DNA of 51,671 nt, taken from assembly GCA_944385705.1 (NCBI GenBank), contig CALWYF010000011.1:1-51671 (forward strand), in the 5' to 3' direction. Shown here in pieces: positions 32,981-41,098 of the stretch (its first letter is position 1; every line of letters begins with the position of its first letter). The position numbers were made by a program, and so were the translations under genes. A model generated the notes under the pieces. It was not told where the DNA came from and did not search any database. It saw nothing but the letters and a program-made list of their open reading frames with translations. This DNA comes from an uncultured Oscillospiraceae bacterium. GTDB lineage: Bacteria; Bacillota; Clostridia; Oscillospirales; Oscillospiraceae.

Positions 32981-33460
32981 ATGGAAGTAAGACAGTTTGA
33001 AGACAGAGATATAGAACAGGCCCGGGAGATCTGGAACGAAGTGGTGAGGGACGGTGTGGCTTTCCCCCAGCTGGAGGAGCTGGACAGGGAGAGCGGCCTG
33101 GAGTTTTTCCACAGTCAGAGCTTCACCGGAGTATGTGAAGAGAAGGAGGAGCTGCTGGGACTTTATATCCTGCACCCCAACAATGTGGGCCGCTGCGGCC
33201 ATATCTGCAACGCCAGCTACGCCGTGGCCTCCAAAGCCAGAGGCCGGGGCGTTGGGGAGACCCTGGTGCGCCACTGCCTGGAAAAGGCAAAGGAGCTGGG
33301 TTTTCGCATTATGCAGTTCAACGCCGTGGTGAGCAGCAACGCCCCGGCGCTGAAGCTCTATGCCAAGCTGGGCTTCACTCAGCTGGGTACTATTCCCGGG
33401 GGCTTTCTCATGAAGGACGGACATTATCAGGACATAATAATACACTATAAGAAGCTGTAA
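32981..33460 (+). CDS. GNAT family N-acetyltransferase
   Basis: 159 residues covering one GNAT domain. The acetyl-CoA pyrophosphate loop is SKARGRGVGETLVRHCLEKA; the later motif B region is FNAVVSSNAPALKLYAKLGF. FNAVVSSNxxAxxLYxxLGF is typical of phosphinothricin/L-amino-acid acetyltransferase-like members. The substrate is not predictable. The upstream site is weak. It may share a transcript with the serine hydrolase gene 27 bases downstream. Confidence 0.88.
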   Translation: MEVRQFEDRDIEQAREIWNEVVRDGVAFPQLEELDRESGLEFFHSQSFTGVCEEKEELLGLYILHPNNVGRCGHICNASYAVASKARGRGVGETLVRHCLEKAKELGFRIMQFNAVVSSNAPALKLYAKLGFTQLGTIPGGFLMKDGHYQDIIIHYKKL

Positions 33461-33487
33461 AGTATCTATTTGAACGGATGATGTGAT

Positions 33488-34858
33488 ATGGGAAAAACTT
33501 TCAGATTCCTTGCGGTCTTGCTGCTGCTGAGCCTGCTGTTTACCGGTGTGCCTGCCTATGCCACCCAGGAGGATACGGAGGAGACCGAGAAGATAAACTA
33601 CAGCAGCGGCGTGGAAGAGAACAGCATACTGGATAACACTGTGCTCACCTCCAAGGTGGAGAGCTTTCTGCAGGAGTGGGACATTGACCCCCAGCAGATA
33701 AGCGTGGGCTACTGTTACACTGCCACCGGGGACAGCTGGTACTACAACGGTGAGGAGTGGTTCTACCCTGCCAGCATGTACAAGGTGCCCCTGATGATGC
33801 TGGTGGCGGAGAAGGAGTATAACGGGGAACTGACCCAGGACACGGAGATCAGCGGGGAAAAGCTGAGCCGTGTGGAGGAGCTTATCCTCACCTACTCCAA
33901 CAACGACTGGGCCCATGTAATCAGAAACTATCTGGGCGGGGACGCCGCATGGCGTGAGGAGGCCAAGAAGTTTGCCCAGCTGAAGGAAGAGGACTACGAC
34001 CCGGACTACCTGGATTACTGCTACTTCAACAACATGTACATGACCCAGGTCATGGAGACCCTGTATTTTGACAAGGAACGCTTTCCCAATGTGATAGAGT
34101 GCCTGCTGGCCGCAGAACCGGGAGAATACTACAAGTCCACCCTGGAGGACAAGTATGAGATAGCCCAGAAATACGGCAGCTTTCAGGACAGCCGGGGGGT
34201 GTGGTTCAACCACTGCAGCGCCATAATCTACACACCCAACCCCTGTATAGTCACGGTGATGACCAGCAACGTCACCAAGTACGAGACCATCATCTCCAAA
34301 CTGGGGGACATCCTGGTGGATTACACCCTGCAGCTGGATACCCAGCTGGAGAGCCACCGGCAGCAGCTGGAAGAGGCTGCCGCCGAAGAGCAGCGTCTTC
34401 AGGAGGAGGCCGCCGCAGAGGCTCAGCGCCAGCGGGAGGAACAGCAGCGTCAAGAAGAGGAGCAGCAGCGCCAGCTGGAAGAGCAGCAGGCGGCTGAGGC
34501 CAAGGCCCAGCGCCGTAAAGAGATAGTGGGCACCGTGCTGAAGGTGGGCGGAGCCCTGGTTGTCCTGGCAGCAGTGATACTGGCGGTGCGGGCAGTGCTG
34601 GTGAGCAAATGGAAAAAGGCCCGGCGGGAAAAGGAACGGCGCCTGGCCCAGCGTGCCCGCCGCCGGGGCGATAACCCGGAATATCGGAGAGGGGATGCGG
34701 CTCCGGCACCCGAGGAGTATGACCGGCCCGGACAGGAGAAAAATGTCCCGCAGGGGACGGAGGACGGGACGGAAAGCCCCGCCGGGCAGAGCGGCCGTAA
34801 ACCGGAGAAGGGCAGCGGGTCCAGAGACCGGAGAGGGAAATACACTCCCCGTCACTGA
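33488..34858 (+). CDS. Membrane-anchored serine hydrolase (class A beta-lactamase-like) with coiled coil
   Basis: 456 residues. A signal peptide (1-25) leads to a penicillin-binding/beta-lactamase-like domain (about 50-275) with S96-M-Y-K99, S137-N-N and K228-Y-G in place of the SxxK, SxN and KTG motifs. Then come a Gln/Glu/Ala-rich coiled coil (about 285-345), one membrane helix (353-373) and a strongly basic, disordered cytoplasmic tail (374-456). The hydrolase therefore faces outside on a rod. No typical resistance-enzyme omega loop is evident. Role could be peptidoglycan sensing or carboxypeptidase activity; unproven. The next gene starts 27 bases later. Confidence 0.75.
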   Translation: MGKTFRFLAVLLLLSLLFTGVPAYATQEDTEETEKINYSSGVEENSILDNTVLTSKVESFLQEWDIDPQQISVGYCYTATGDSWYYNGEEWFYPASMYKVPLMMLVAEKEYNGELTQDTEISGEKLSRVEELILTYSNNDWAHVIRNYLGGDAAWREEAKKFAQLKEEDYDPDYLDYCYFNNMYMTQVMETLYFDKERFPNVIECLLAAEPGEYYKSTLEDKYEIAQKYGSFQDSRGVWFNHCSAIIYTPNPCIVTVMTSNVTKYETIISKLGDILVDYTLQLDTQLESHRQQLEEAAAEEQRLQEEAAAEAQRQREEQQRQEEEQQRQLEEQQAAEAKAQRRKEIVGTVLKVGGALVVLAAVILAVRAVLVSKWKKARREKERRLAQRARRRGDNPEYRRGDAAPAPEEYDRPGQEKNVPQGTEDGTESPAGQSGRKPEKGSGSRDRRGKYTPRH

Positions 34859-34885
34859 TACAGAGAAAAAGTCCCGGAGGGAAAG

Positions 34886-35689
34886 ATGAAAAGACTAATA
34901 TGTATTTTGCTGATACTCTGCATGGTGCCGGGCCTCTGCGCCTGCGGCGGCTTCGGCTACGGCGTTAAGGAAGTGCAGGTGCTGGTGGAGCAGGAATATT
35001 CCCTGGCCTTCCGAAACAGCGACCCGGTGTATCTATATGTGACGGCAGCCATAAGCGTATTGGCGGCCCAGGGCAAGGTGGAGGAGCTCAGCGCCAAATG
35101 GCTGGGCGACTCCAACGCCATCAAGTTTGCAAAGCAGGCCGACGCACTGGACAACCTGCCCGAGCCGGAAGAACGGACCTTCACCGTGGGCATGGACATC
35201 AACTCCTTCCCCATGGCCTACCTGTCCAACGGCGAGTTCTGGGGACTGGATGCGGAGCTGGCCAGGGCAGTGGCGGAGCTGCTGGGCTGGGAGCTGAAGT
35301 TCCAGGAGATAGAGAAAGAAAACGTGTATGTGGAGCTGTCCTCGGGGAACATTGACTGCGCCTGGGGCGGCATAGCTCTCAATCCCACCGAGGTGGAGGA
35401 GAAACTCTATACCCAATACGGGCCCTACATAGAAAACAACATTGTCATTGTGGCCAGGAACGGTTCGGCGGTGTGGAACAAACTGCGCCTTAACGGCAGG
35501 AAAATGGTCATGCCCTCCACCCCCGAGGCTATGGAGGCTTTGAACACCGACGAGCGCCTGACAAAGCGCCTGGGCCAGATAACCCGTCTGGCCGGCGGAA
35601 CCACAGAGTGCTTTGAATATCTCTATGCCGGAAACTGCGATGTGGTGCTGACAGACAGCACAGCCATGATGTATTTCAACTGCCACTGA
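34886..35689 (+). CDS. Solute-binding lipoprotein with apparently circularly permuted family 3 fold
   Basis: 267 residues; lipobox LCAC with Cys20. Residues 98-267 look like the first part of a family 3 amino-acid binding protein (FTVGMDINSFPMAYL, GEFWGLDAELARAVAELLGW, SGNIDCAWGGIALNP, then AGGTTECFEYLYAGNCDVVL). They stop where the last strand and helices should follow. That missing end is found instead before it, at 28-77 (EQEYSLAFRNSDPVYLYVTA ... GKVEELSAKWLGD). The order is thus C-terminal piece first. No permease or ATPase gene is adjacent, so it may be an orphan receptor. GGAGGG precedes the ATG. Confidence 0.8.
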   Translation: MKRLICILLILCMVPGLCACGGFGYGVKEVQVLVEQEYSLAFRNSDPVYLYVTAAISVLAAQGKVEELSAKWLGDSNAIKFAKQADALDNLPEPEERTFTVGMDINSFPMAYLSNGEFWGLDAELARAVAELLGWELKFQEIEKENVYVELSSGNIDCAWGGIALNPTEVEEKLYTQYGPYIENNIVIVARNGSAVWNKLRLNGRKMVMPSTPEAMEALNTDERLTKRLGQITRLAGGTTECFEYLYAGNCDVVLTDSTAMMYFNCH

Positions 35690-35708
35690 TATTCTGCCGT
35701 GACAGCGA

Positions 35709-35780
35709 ACGGGACCCCTCTCTGCAAGGCCAACAGGCCTTGCAGAGAGGGGTCCCGTGTTTATATAATTTTATATTTTT
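35709..35780 (+). terminator. Very long perfect terminator hairpin
   Basis: A perfect 23-bp stem (35709-35731 with 35736-35758), loop AACA, followed by an AT-rich tract ending in five T. It lies between convergent genes; the T-run side fits the plus-strand binding-protein gene. Confidence 0.85.
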
Positions 35781-35790
35781 TCCTTCCCGG

Positions 35791-37209
35791 TCATTGGGCA
35801 GGGGTAGTTTCCGGGGCGGCTTCAGCCTCTGCAGTCTCCGCTGCTGCGGCTTTGGTATACAGAGTCTTGGTGATCTCCGAGCCGTCATGGAGCTTGAGTT
35901 TTATCTGGGTGCAGACGCTGTAGTCCCAGTTGGGTTCACCCAAAAAGGACAGGCCCACTCCATATTCATATATCTGCCCCTCAGGCAGGCCCTCTGAGCC
36001 GGCGGAGTTCAGCCAGGCATCAGCGCCGTCCACGCTTACAGACAAGATCTCAAGGGACTGCACGTATTCCCATCCACGTCCCGGGTCAATGCCTATGACC
36101 ATAGCCGAAGAGAGTTCCTCGTTGGTGACGGAAATACAATAGGGATCGGATATGTAGGGAAGACTGCTCTCCGCCTCTCTGCTTATCTGACCGGAGCCGG
36201 AAATGCTCCACAGCCTGGAAAAGTCCTCACGGCGAAGCTGGTGCACTTCCCGGTTCTCCCAGTCGCTCTCCAGATTGTCCAAGCAACCTGGGCTCAGTTC
36301 CTGAAAATAGATGGGGAAGTAGCTGAGAGTGTCGCTGCCCTCGGGAAACAGCTGATCCATAAACTCGCTCCCCGTAGAGTCGCTGCCGTTTACACTGTAG
36401 TACTCCGCAGGGGAGTCGAACATTACGCCCATGCTGTTGCAGCGCTGCTCAACGGAAAACTCATATTTCAGACTAAGGCTGCTGCTCTGGCTCTGGGGGG
36501 AGCGGAAGATCATGCTGCGCTTTGCCGAATCGCCCTGACTCAGCTCCAGTATCCAGCTGTCGTTCACCGACAGGGTGAGGGGGTAAAAGCTGTAATCCGA
36601 CTTGACGCACATCAGGGGACTGATGCGCCCGTCCTTTATTCCGCAGACGATATAGTTCTCCACAGCATAGCCCTGCTCACCGGTGACGTTCCAGCCGGGC
36701 AGAGAATCCGGCTTTGTGGCCAGAAGCAGCTCCGGCACATCGTCGCCGTTCACATCCGCCAAAGCAAAAAGCTCGGCGGTGACTATGCCCTCAAAGCCGT
36801 AGTCCGCCGCATTCTGGACCACGGCGCTGTTCACTGCGGGCTCGGTTTCAAGAAAGCTCTTGTATATATCTACCCATTCGGTCTTGGGCGCCTCGGTAGG
36901 CTCAGGGCTAAGTTCGGGACTGGGAGAGGGGGAGGACAGAAAAACGTCTGCACTCTCCTCCGCCGGTTCGGGAGTCCGGGAGCGGGAGTTCAGGGCGGAG
37001 GCTATACCTGCGGCAGCAAGCAGCACCAGAAAGGCCGCTGCCACCAGCAGAGCGTTCCGAAGAATGCGGGAGCCTTTGAGCTTCTCTTTCAGCTTTTCAC
37101 CGAAGGAAGGCTCCTCCTCCGGCATTTCCGATATCACGGCCCCACAGCGCCGACATCTGGTGGCTCCGGGTTCCAGATTGGCTCCGCAGTTGCGGCAGTA
37201 AGTTATCAC
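35791..37209 (-). CDS. Zinc-ribbon membrane protein with FG-GAP/EF-like calcium motif
   Basis: 472 residues if started at GTG 37209, which has TGGAG 9 bases upstream; TTG 37224 is the alternative. The N-terminal zinc ribbon CRNCGANL...CRRCGAVI (two CxxC) is cytoplasmic. One helix (about 52-72) is followed by a Ser/Pro linker and a large outside domain. DVNGDDVPELLL (about residue 150) is a DxNxDxxxE calcium-loop motif of the FG-GAP/VCBS type. No known enzyme signature. Gut Clostridia carry many such zinc-ribbon-TM-outer-domain proteins with unknown function. Convergent with the binding-protein gene. Confidence 0.7.
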   Translation of the reverse strand: MITYCRNCGANLEPGATRCRRCGAVISEMPEEEPSFGEKLKEKLKGSRILRNALLVAAAFLVLLAAAGIASALNSRSRTPEPAEESADVFLSSPSPSPELSPEPTEAPKTEWVDIYKSFLETEPAVNSAVVQNAADYGFEGIVTAELFALADVNGDDVPELLLATKPDSLPGWNVTGEQGYAVENYIVCGIKDGRISPLMCVKSDYSFYPLTLSVNDSWILELSQGDSAKRSMIFRSPQSQSSSLSLKYEFSVEQRCNSMGVMFDSPAEYYSVNGSDSTGSEFMDQLFPEGSDTLSYFPIYFQELSPGCLDNLESDWENREVHQLRREDFSRLWSISGSGQISREAESSLPYISDPYCISVTNEELSSAMVIGIDPGRGWEYVQSLEILSVSVDGADAWLNSAGSEGLPEGQIYEYGVGLSFLGEPNWDYSVCTQIKLKLHDGSEITKTLYTKAAAAETAEAEAAPETTPAQ

Positions 37210-37335
37210 CGAAACCAACTCCAATTCTTAATTATAAGTTTATATTCACGGTTATTCTACCACCTGAATGGCGTTATGTAAAGTGAAAACTTTAGGTACG
37301 GTTTTCAATCTTGTGTGGAAATAACGATTTTTTTA

Positions 37336-37344
37336 TGCTACAAT
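37336..37344 (+). promoter_or_regulatory. Extended -10 promoter before thiI
   Basis: TGCTACAAT is an extended -10 (TGn TACAAT). No -35 at proper spacing is clear (TTGTGT at 37311 is 22 bp away). It implies a leader of roughly 110 nt with GC-rich self-complementary stretches (about 37390-37440). Confidence 0.45.
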
Positions 37345-37462
37345 GAATATTCGGTACAGAAAATTATCATCCCAAGAAAATAAGAATAGCCCTGTCCCGG
37401 ACCGGGACCGCCGGGGGGCGGAACCACAAGCGGCGGGATATGGCGGCAGAACGGAGAGATAC

Positions 37463-38635
37463 ATGAACGACATTATACTTTTAAAGCTGGGGGAGATAGT
37501 CCTCAAAGGCCTCAACCGCAAGAGCTTTGAGCAGAAGCTGCTGGCCAATGTGCGCCGCCGCCTGGCTCCCATAGGGGATTTCCGGGTCTATTGCATGCAG
37601 TCTACGGTCTACGTGGAGGGAGCAGAGGGAGCGGATATGGACGCCGCCTTTGAGGCATTGCAGAAGGTCTTCGGCATAATAAATCTCAGCCGGGCCGCCG
37701 GCTGCGAAAAGAACAAGGAGGCCATAGCCAGGCTGGCCATAGAATATCTGAAAGAGGACATGGAGAATGCCCGCAGCTTCAAGGTTGAGTCCAAGCGCAG
37801 CGACAAGGCCTTCCCCATGACCAGTATAGAACTGAGCCAGTACGTGGGGGGCGAGCTGGCCGACGCCTACCCGGACACTCTGGTGGACGTCCATGACCCG
37901 GAACTCACCGTGCATATAGAGGTGCGGGACCTGGCCGCCTATGTCCACGCCTCCCCGGTGCCCGGCGCCGGTGGCATGCCTGTGGGCTCCAACGGCGTGG
38001 CGGTGACTCTCCTGTCGGGAGGCATTGACAGTCCGGTTTCCACCTACATGATAGCCAAGCGGGGAGTGCGGCTCATACCCATCCACTTTTTCTCCTTCCC
38101 CTACACCTCCCAGCAGGCCAAGGACAAGGTGGTGGAGCTGGGCAAACTGCTGACGGAGTACTGCGGCAGGATGACTCTGGAAGTGGTTCCTTTCACCCAC
38201 ATCCAGGAGGAGATAAGGGACAAGTGCCCGGAGGAGTACTTCACCCTTATAATGCGCCGCTTCATGATGCGCATAGCCCAGCGCATAGCGGAATATAACG
38301 GGGCCAAGGCCATAGTCACCGGGGAGAACCTGGGACAGGTGGCCAGCCAGACCATGGAGGCCATGGCCTCCACTCAGGCCGTCACCACTCTGCCGGTGCT
38401 CCAGCCCCTTATCGGTATGGATAAGGAGGAGATAGTCACTCTGGCCAGGAAGATAGGGACCTTCGACACCTCCATCCTCCCCTACGAGGACTGCTGCACC
38501 GTGTTCACCCCACGCCACCCCCGCACCCGGCCCAAGCTGGGCGAGGTGGAGGCGGCAGAGAGCGCCCTGGAGGTAGAGGCTCTGGTGGCGGAGGCTCTCC
38601 AGGGCATAGAAAGGATAGAGTTGGAACATGAGTAA
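37463..38635 (+). CDS. thiI: tRNA 4-thiouridine synthetase ThiI
   Basis: 390 residues from ATG 37463 (CGGAGAG upstream); the longer frame from 37343 would include the GC-rich leader. It has an N-terminal ferredoxin-like domain, a THUMP domain (about 60-165), then a PP-loop ATPase with LLSGGIDSPVSTYMIAKRG. It ends after CCTVFTPRHPRTRP, without a rhodanese domain, as in Firmicutes. It transfers sulfur to U8 of tRNA and may feed thiazole synthesis. The usual neighbouring cysteine desulfurase gene is not here. Overlaps cinA by 8 bases. Confidence 0.95.
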   Translation: MNDIILLKLGEIVLKGLNRKSFEQKLLANVRRRLAPIGDFRVYCMQSTVYVEGAEGADMDAAFEALQKVFGIINLSRAAGCEKNKEAIARLAIEYLKEDMENARSFKVESKRSDKAFPMTSIELSQYVGGELADAYPDTLVDVHDPELTVHIEVRDLAAYVHASPVPGAGGMPVGSNGVAVTLLSGGIDSPVSTYMIAKRGVRLIPIHFFSFPYTSQQAKDKVVELGKLLTEYCGRMTLEVVPFTHIQEEIRDKCPEEYFTLIMRRFMMRIAQRIAEYNGAKAIVTGENLGQVASQTMEAMASTQAVTTLPVLQPLIGMDKEEIVTLARKIGTFDTSILPYEDCCTVFTPRHPRTRPKLGEVEAAESALEVEALVAEALQGIERIELEHE

Positions 38636-39914
38636 GGCTTACAACACCGAGATAATTTCCGTGGGCACCGAGCTTCTGCTGGGCCATGTGACCAATACCG
38701 ATGCCCGGGACGTCTCCGAGCTGCTGTCCAAGATAGGGATAAACGTTCTATACCACACGGTGGTGGGGGACAATCCCCAGCGGCTGAGAGACTGCGTGGA
38801 GAGAGCCAAGGAGCGGGCGGACATCATCATCACCACCGGGGGCCTGGGCCCCACCTGCGACGATCTCACAAAGCAGATACTGGCGGAGGCCTTCGGCCTG
38901 GAGCTGGTGGCGGACAAGGCGGAGATGGAAGGCCTCAGGGACTTCATCAGCCAGGGCCGTGTGCTGACGGAAAACAACTACAGCCAGGGCATGCTGCCCC
39001 AGGGCTGCACCGTGTTCCACAACCACTGGGGCACGGCTCCCGGCTGCGCCTTTGAGGCGGAGGGTAAGACCGTCATCATGATGCCCGGCCCTCCGGAGGA
39101 GTGCGTGCCCATGTTCAAGACCTACGGCATGCCCTATCTGCAAAAGCTCTCCGGGGAGCACATCGTCTCCCGCACCGTGAACATCTTCGGCATGGGGGAG
39201 AGCACCGTTGACTCCATCTTTGCCGATGAGATGAACGCCATGGCAAACCCCAGCATGGCCCCCTATGCCAAGGAGTGCGACTGCCTGCTGAAGATAACCG
39301 CCAAGGCCGCCACCGTGGCCCAGGCGGAAGCCATGATAGAGCCGGTGATGAGGGAGGTCATAGAGAAACTGGGAGAGGTGGTCTACGGCACCGATGTGGA
39401 GAACATGGAGGAAGCGGTGATAAAGCTGCTGGAGAAAAAGCCCCTCAGCTTCGCCGCAGCGGAGAGCTGCACCGGCGGCTACATTGCCAAGCGCTTTACC
39501 GACCTGCCCGGGGCCAGCCGCTTCTTCAAGGGCGGTATGGTGACCTACACCAACGAGGCCAAGGCAAAGCTTCTGGGCATAGACCCGGCCCTCATAGAGG
39601 AAAAGGGTGCCGTGAGCTGCGAGGTGGCCAGGGCCATGGCGGAAAACTGCCGGAACATCCTGGGCAGTGACGTGGGCCTGGGGGTCACCGGCCTTGCCGG
39701 ACCCGAGGGGGATGGAGTCCATGAGGTGGGCACCGTGTTCGTGTCCATGGCCGTGGAGGGCTGCACCTATGTGAAGGAGCTGCATCTGGGAGAGCATCGC
39801 ACCCGCAGCTTCGTGCGGCGCATGGCGGGCAACCACGCCTTTGACATGCTGCGCCGCTATCTCTCCGGCCTGCCTGTCCGGGACTGCGTGGTCCTCTGCT
39901 CCGGTGAGGGCTGA
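38628..39914 (+). CDS. cinA: CinA: competence/damage-inducible protein, NMN deamidase type
   Basis: 428 residues. The N-terminal MoaB/MogA-like domain (TEIISVGTELLLGHVTNTDA, TTGGLGPTCDDLT, MPGPPEECVPMF) is followed by the C-terminal CinA domain (AAESCTGGYIAKRFTDLPGA, YTNEAKAKLLG, GVTGLAGPEG), which in the family deamidates nicotinamide mononucleotide. The stop of thiI lies inside its start, so they are coupled. Confidence 0.95.
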   Translation: MSKAYNTEIISVGTELLLGHVTNTDARDVSELLSKIGINVLYHTVVGDNPQRLRDCVERAKERADIIITTGGLGPTCDDLTKQILAEAFGLELVADKAEMEGLRDFISQGRVLTENNYSQGMLPQGCTVFHNHWGTAPGCAFEAEGKTVIMMPGPPEECVPMFKTYGMPYLQKLSGEHIVSRTVNIFGMGESTVDSIFADEMNAMANPSMAPYAKECDCLLKITAKAATVAQAEAMIEPVMREVIEKLGEVVYGTDVENMEEAVIKLLEKKPLSFAAAESCTGGYIAKRFTDLPGASRFFKGGMVTYTNEAKAKLLGIDPALIEEKGAVSCEVARAMAENCRNILGSDVGLGVTGLAGPEGDGVHEVGTVFVSMAVEGCTYVKELHLGEHRTRSFVRRMAGNHAFDMLRRYLSGLPVRDCVVLCSGEG

Positions 39915-39983
39915 ACTCAGGGAACATTCCTCCCCCGGCGCTCGTCCCTATGGCCGAGGACAAAAGCCGAAGGAGGACAAAGA

Positions 39984-40454
39984 ATGAAAACTTTCACCGC
40001 AATTTTGCTGAGCCTTGCCCTGCTGCTGCCTCTTGCCGCCTGCGGCTCCCTGCCGCCGGAAGAGGAAGCCAGCCCTACGCCCGAGGCTACGGCGGAGCCC
40101 AGCCCCGAAGCTACTGCCACGCCGGAACCCACACCGGAGTCCACACTGCCTCCGGAGGACACCGAGGCCGGGAAGATAGCCCTGGAATTTGCCGATGTTT
40201 ATTTCTACGGCGGGGCGGAGGACATAGAGCCCTGGCTGGTGGATGATTACCAGTGGGGTGTGGACACCTATGACAGCGAGGCTCCCACGGATATCCTGCT
40301 GCAGTATGTGTTCCCCTCAGAGGACGAAGAGAACCTGTGGAGCGCCTCTATCCGCTTCCGTATGGGCAATGAGGACAGCTTCACCTATCTGGTTCTGGAT
40401 CTGGTCCAAGGGGACGAGGGCTGGAAAGTGAGCTTTTACGGTCTGGACAAGTGA
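39984..40454 (+). CDS. Small lipoprotein with Pro/Thr/Glu linker
   Basis: 156 residues; GAAGGAGG precedes the ATG. Signal peptide with lipobox LAAC (Cys20), a repetitive Pro/Glu/Ala/Thr linker (27-58) and a compact C-terminal domain (about 62-156) ending GDEGWKVSFYGLDK. The last part resembles small DUF4878/NTF2-like lipoproteins, but the match is only by impression. Monocistronic. Confidence 0.75.
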   Translation: MKTFTAILLSLALLLPLAACGSLPPEEEASPTPEATAEPSPEATATPEPTPESTLPPEDTEAGKIALEFADVYFYGGAEDIEPWLVDDYQWGVDTYDSEAPTDILLQYVFPSEDEENLWSASIRFRMGNEDSFTYLVLDLVQGDEGWKVSFYGLDK

Positions 40455-40467
40455 ATCTTATAAAACG

Positions 40468-40496
40468 AAGGCCCGGCGTTTGTGCGCCGGGCCTTT
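40468..40496 (+). terminator. Terminator after the small lipoprotein
   Basis: 11-bp stem AAGGCCCGGCG (40468-40478 with 40485-40495), loop TTTGTG, ending in TTT. Confidence 0.65.
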
Positions 40497-40606
40497 GAAT
40501 TTATGGCGAAAAAATTTCCCCCGCGGGGTAAAGCCCGGACGAAAAGGGCGGGCTGAAACGTCTTATATATGCCGGCAGATAAAGCAGCTGGAAAGGAGAC
40601 GGGAAG

Positions 40607-41098
40607 ATGGCTGAGCAAGCATACGACAAAAACAGAGGCCCACGGGAGATGTATCAGGAGCACTGCCAGACGGTGTACCGGGTGGCCTTTACCTATATGA
40701 AAAACAGCTATGACGCCGAGGATGCGGTGCAGGAGACCTTTGCCCGGCTGATACGCTCCGGGGAGCGTTTCTGCAGCCGGGAGAAGGAAAAAGCCTGGCT
40801 AATCGTGACGGTGTCCAATGTGTGCAAGGATATGCTCCGCCGCCACTACCGCAGCGACCGGGCTCTGGAGGATTACCAGTACCTGGCTGCACCGCCCCAT
40901 GAGATAGACGAGACCATGGAGGCCATACTCCGGCTGCCGGAGAAATACAAAACGGCGGTATACCTATTTTACTACGAGGGCTACACCGCCAGGGAGATTG
41001 CCCGGATGCTGGGGGAAAAGCCCAACACGGTGAGCTCCAGGATAGGCCGGGCCAGATTACTTCTCAAGACCATGCTGGGAGGTGGCTTTGATGATTAA
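40607..41098 (+). CDS. ECF-type RNA polymerase sigma factor
   Basis: 163 residues with only regions 2 (about 15-80: TVYRVAFTYMKNSYDAEDAV, QETFARL) and 4 (about 105-157: LPEKYKTAVYLFYYEGYTAR, EIARMLGEKPNTVSSRIGRA). This is the layout of extracytoplasmic-function sigma factors. GGAGAC lies before the ATG. The downstream membrane protein overlaps by 8 bases and is the likely anti-sigma factor. The promoter recognised could not be read from sequence. Confidence 0.92.
   Translation: MAEQAYDKNRGPREMYQEHCQTVYRVAFTYMKNSYDAEDAVQETFARLIRSGERFCSREKEKAWLIVTVSNVCKDMLRRHYRSDRALEDYQYLAAPPHEIDETMEAILRLPEKYKTAVYLFYYEGYTAREIARMLGEKPNTVSSRIGRARLLLKTMLGGGFDD

Noticed and set aside
34886-35689. Frameshifted or truncated binding protein
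   Set aside because: The reading frame is intact from a good ribosome binding site to a strong terminator, and the missing end is present in full at the N-terminus.
37343-37462. Longer ThiI start at 37343
   Set aside because: The extra 40 residues are low-quality and cover the GC-rich leader; the ATG at 37463 has a ribosome binding site and matches family starts.
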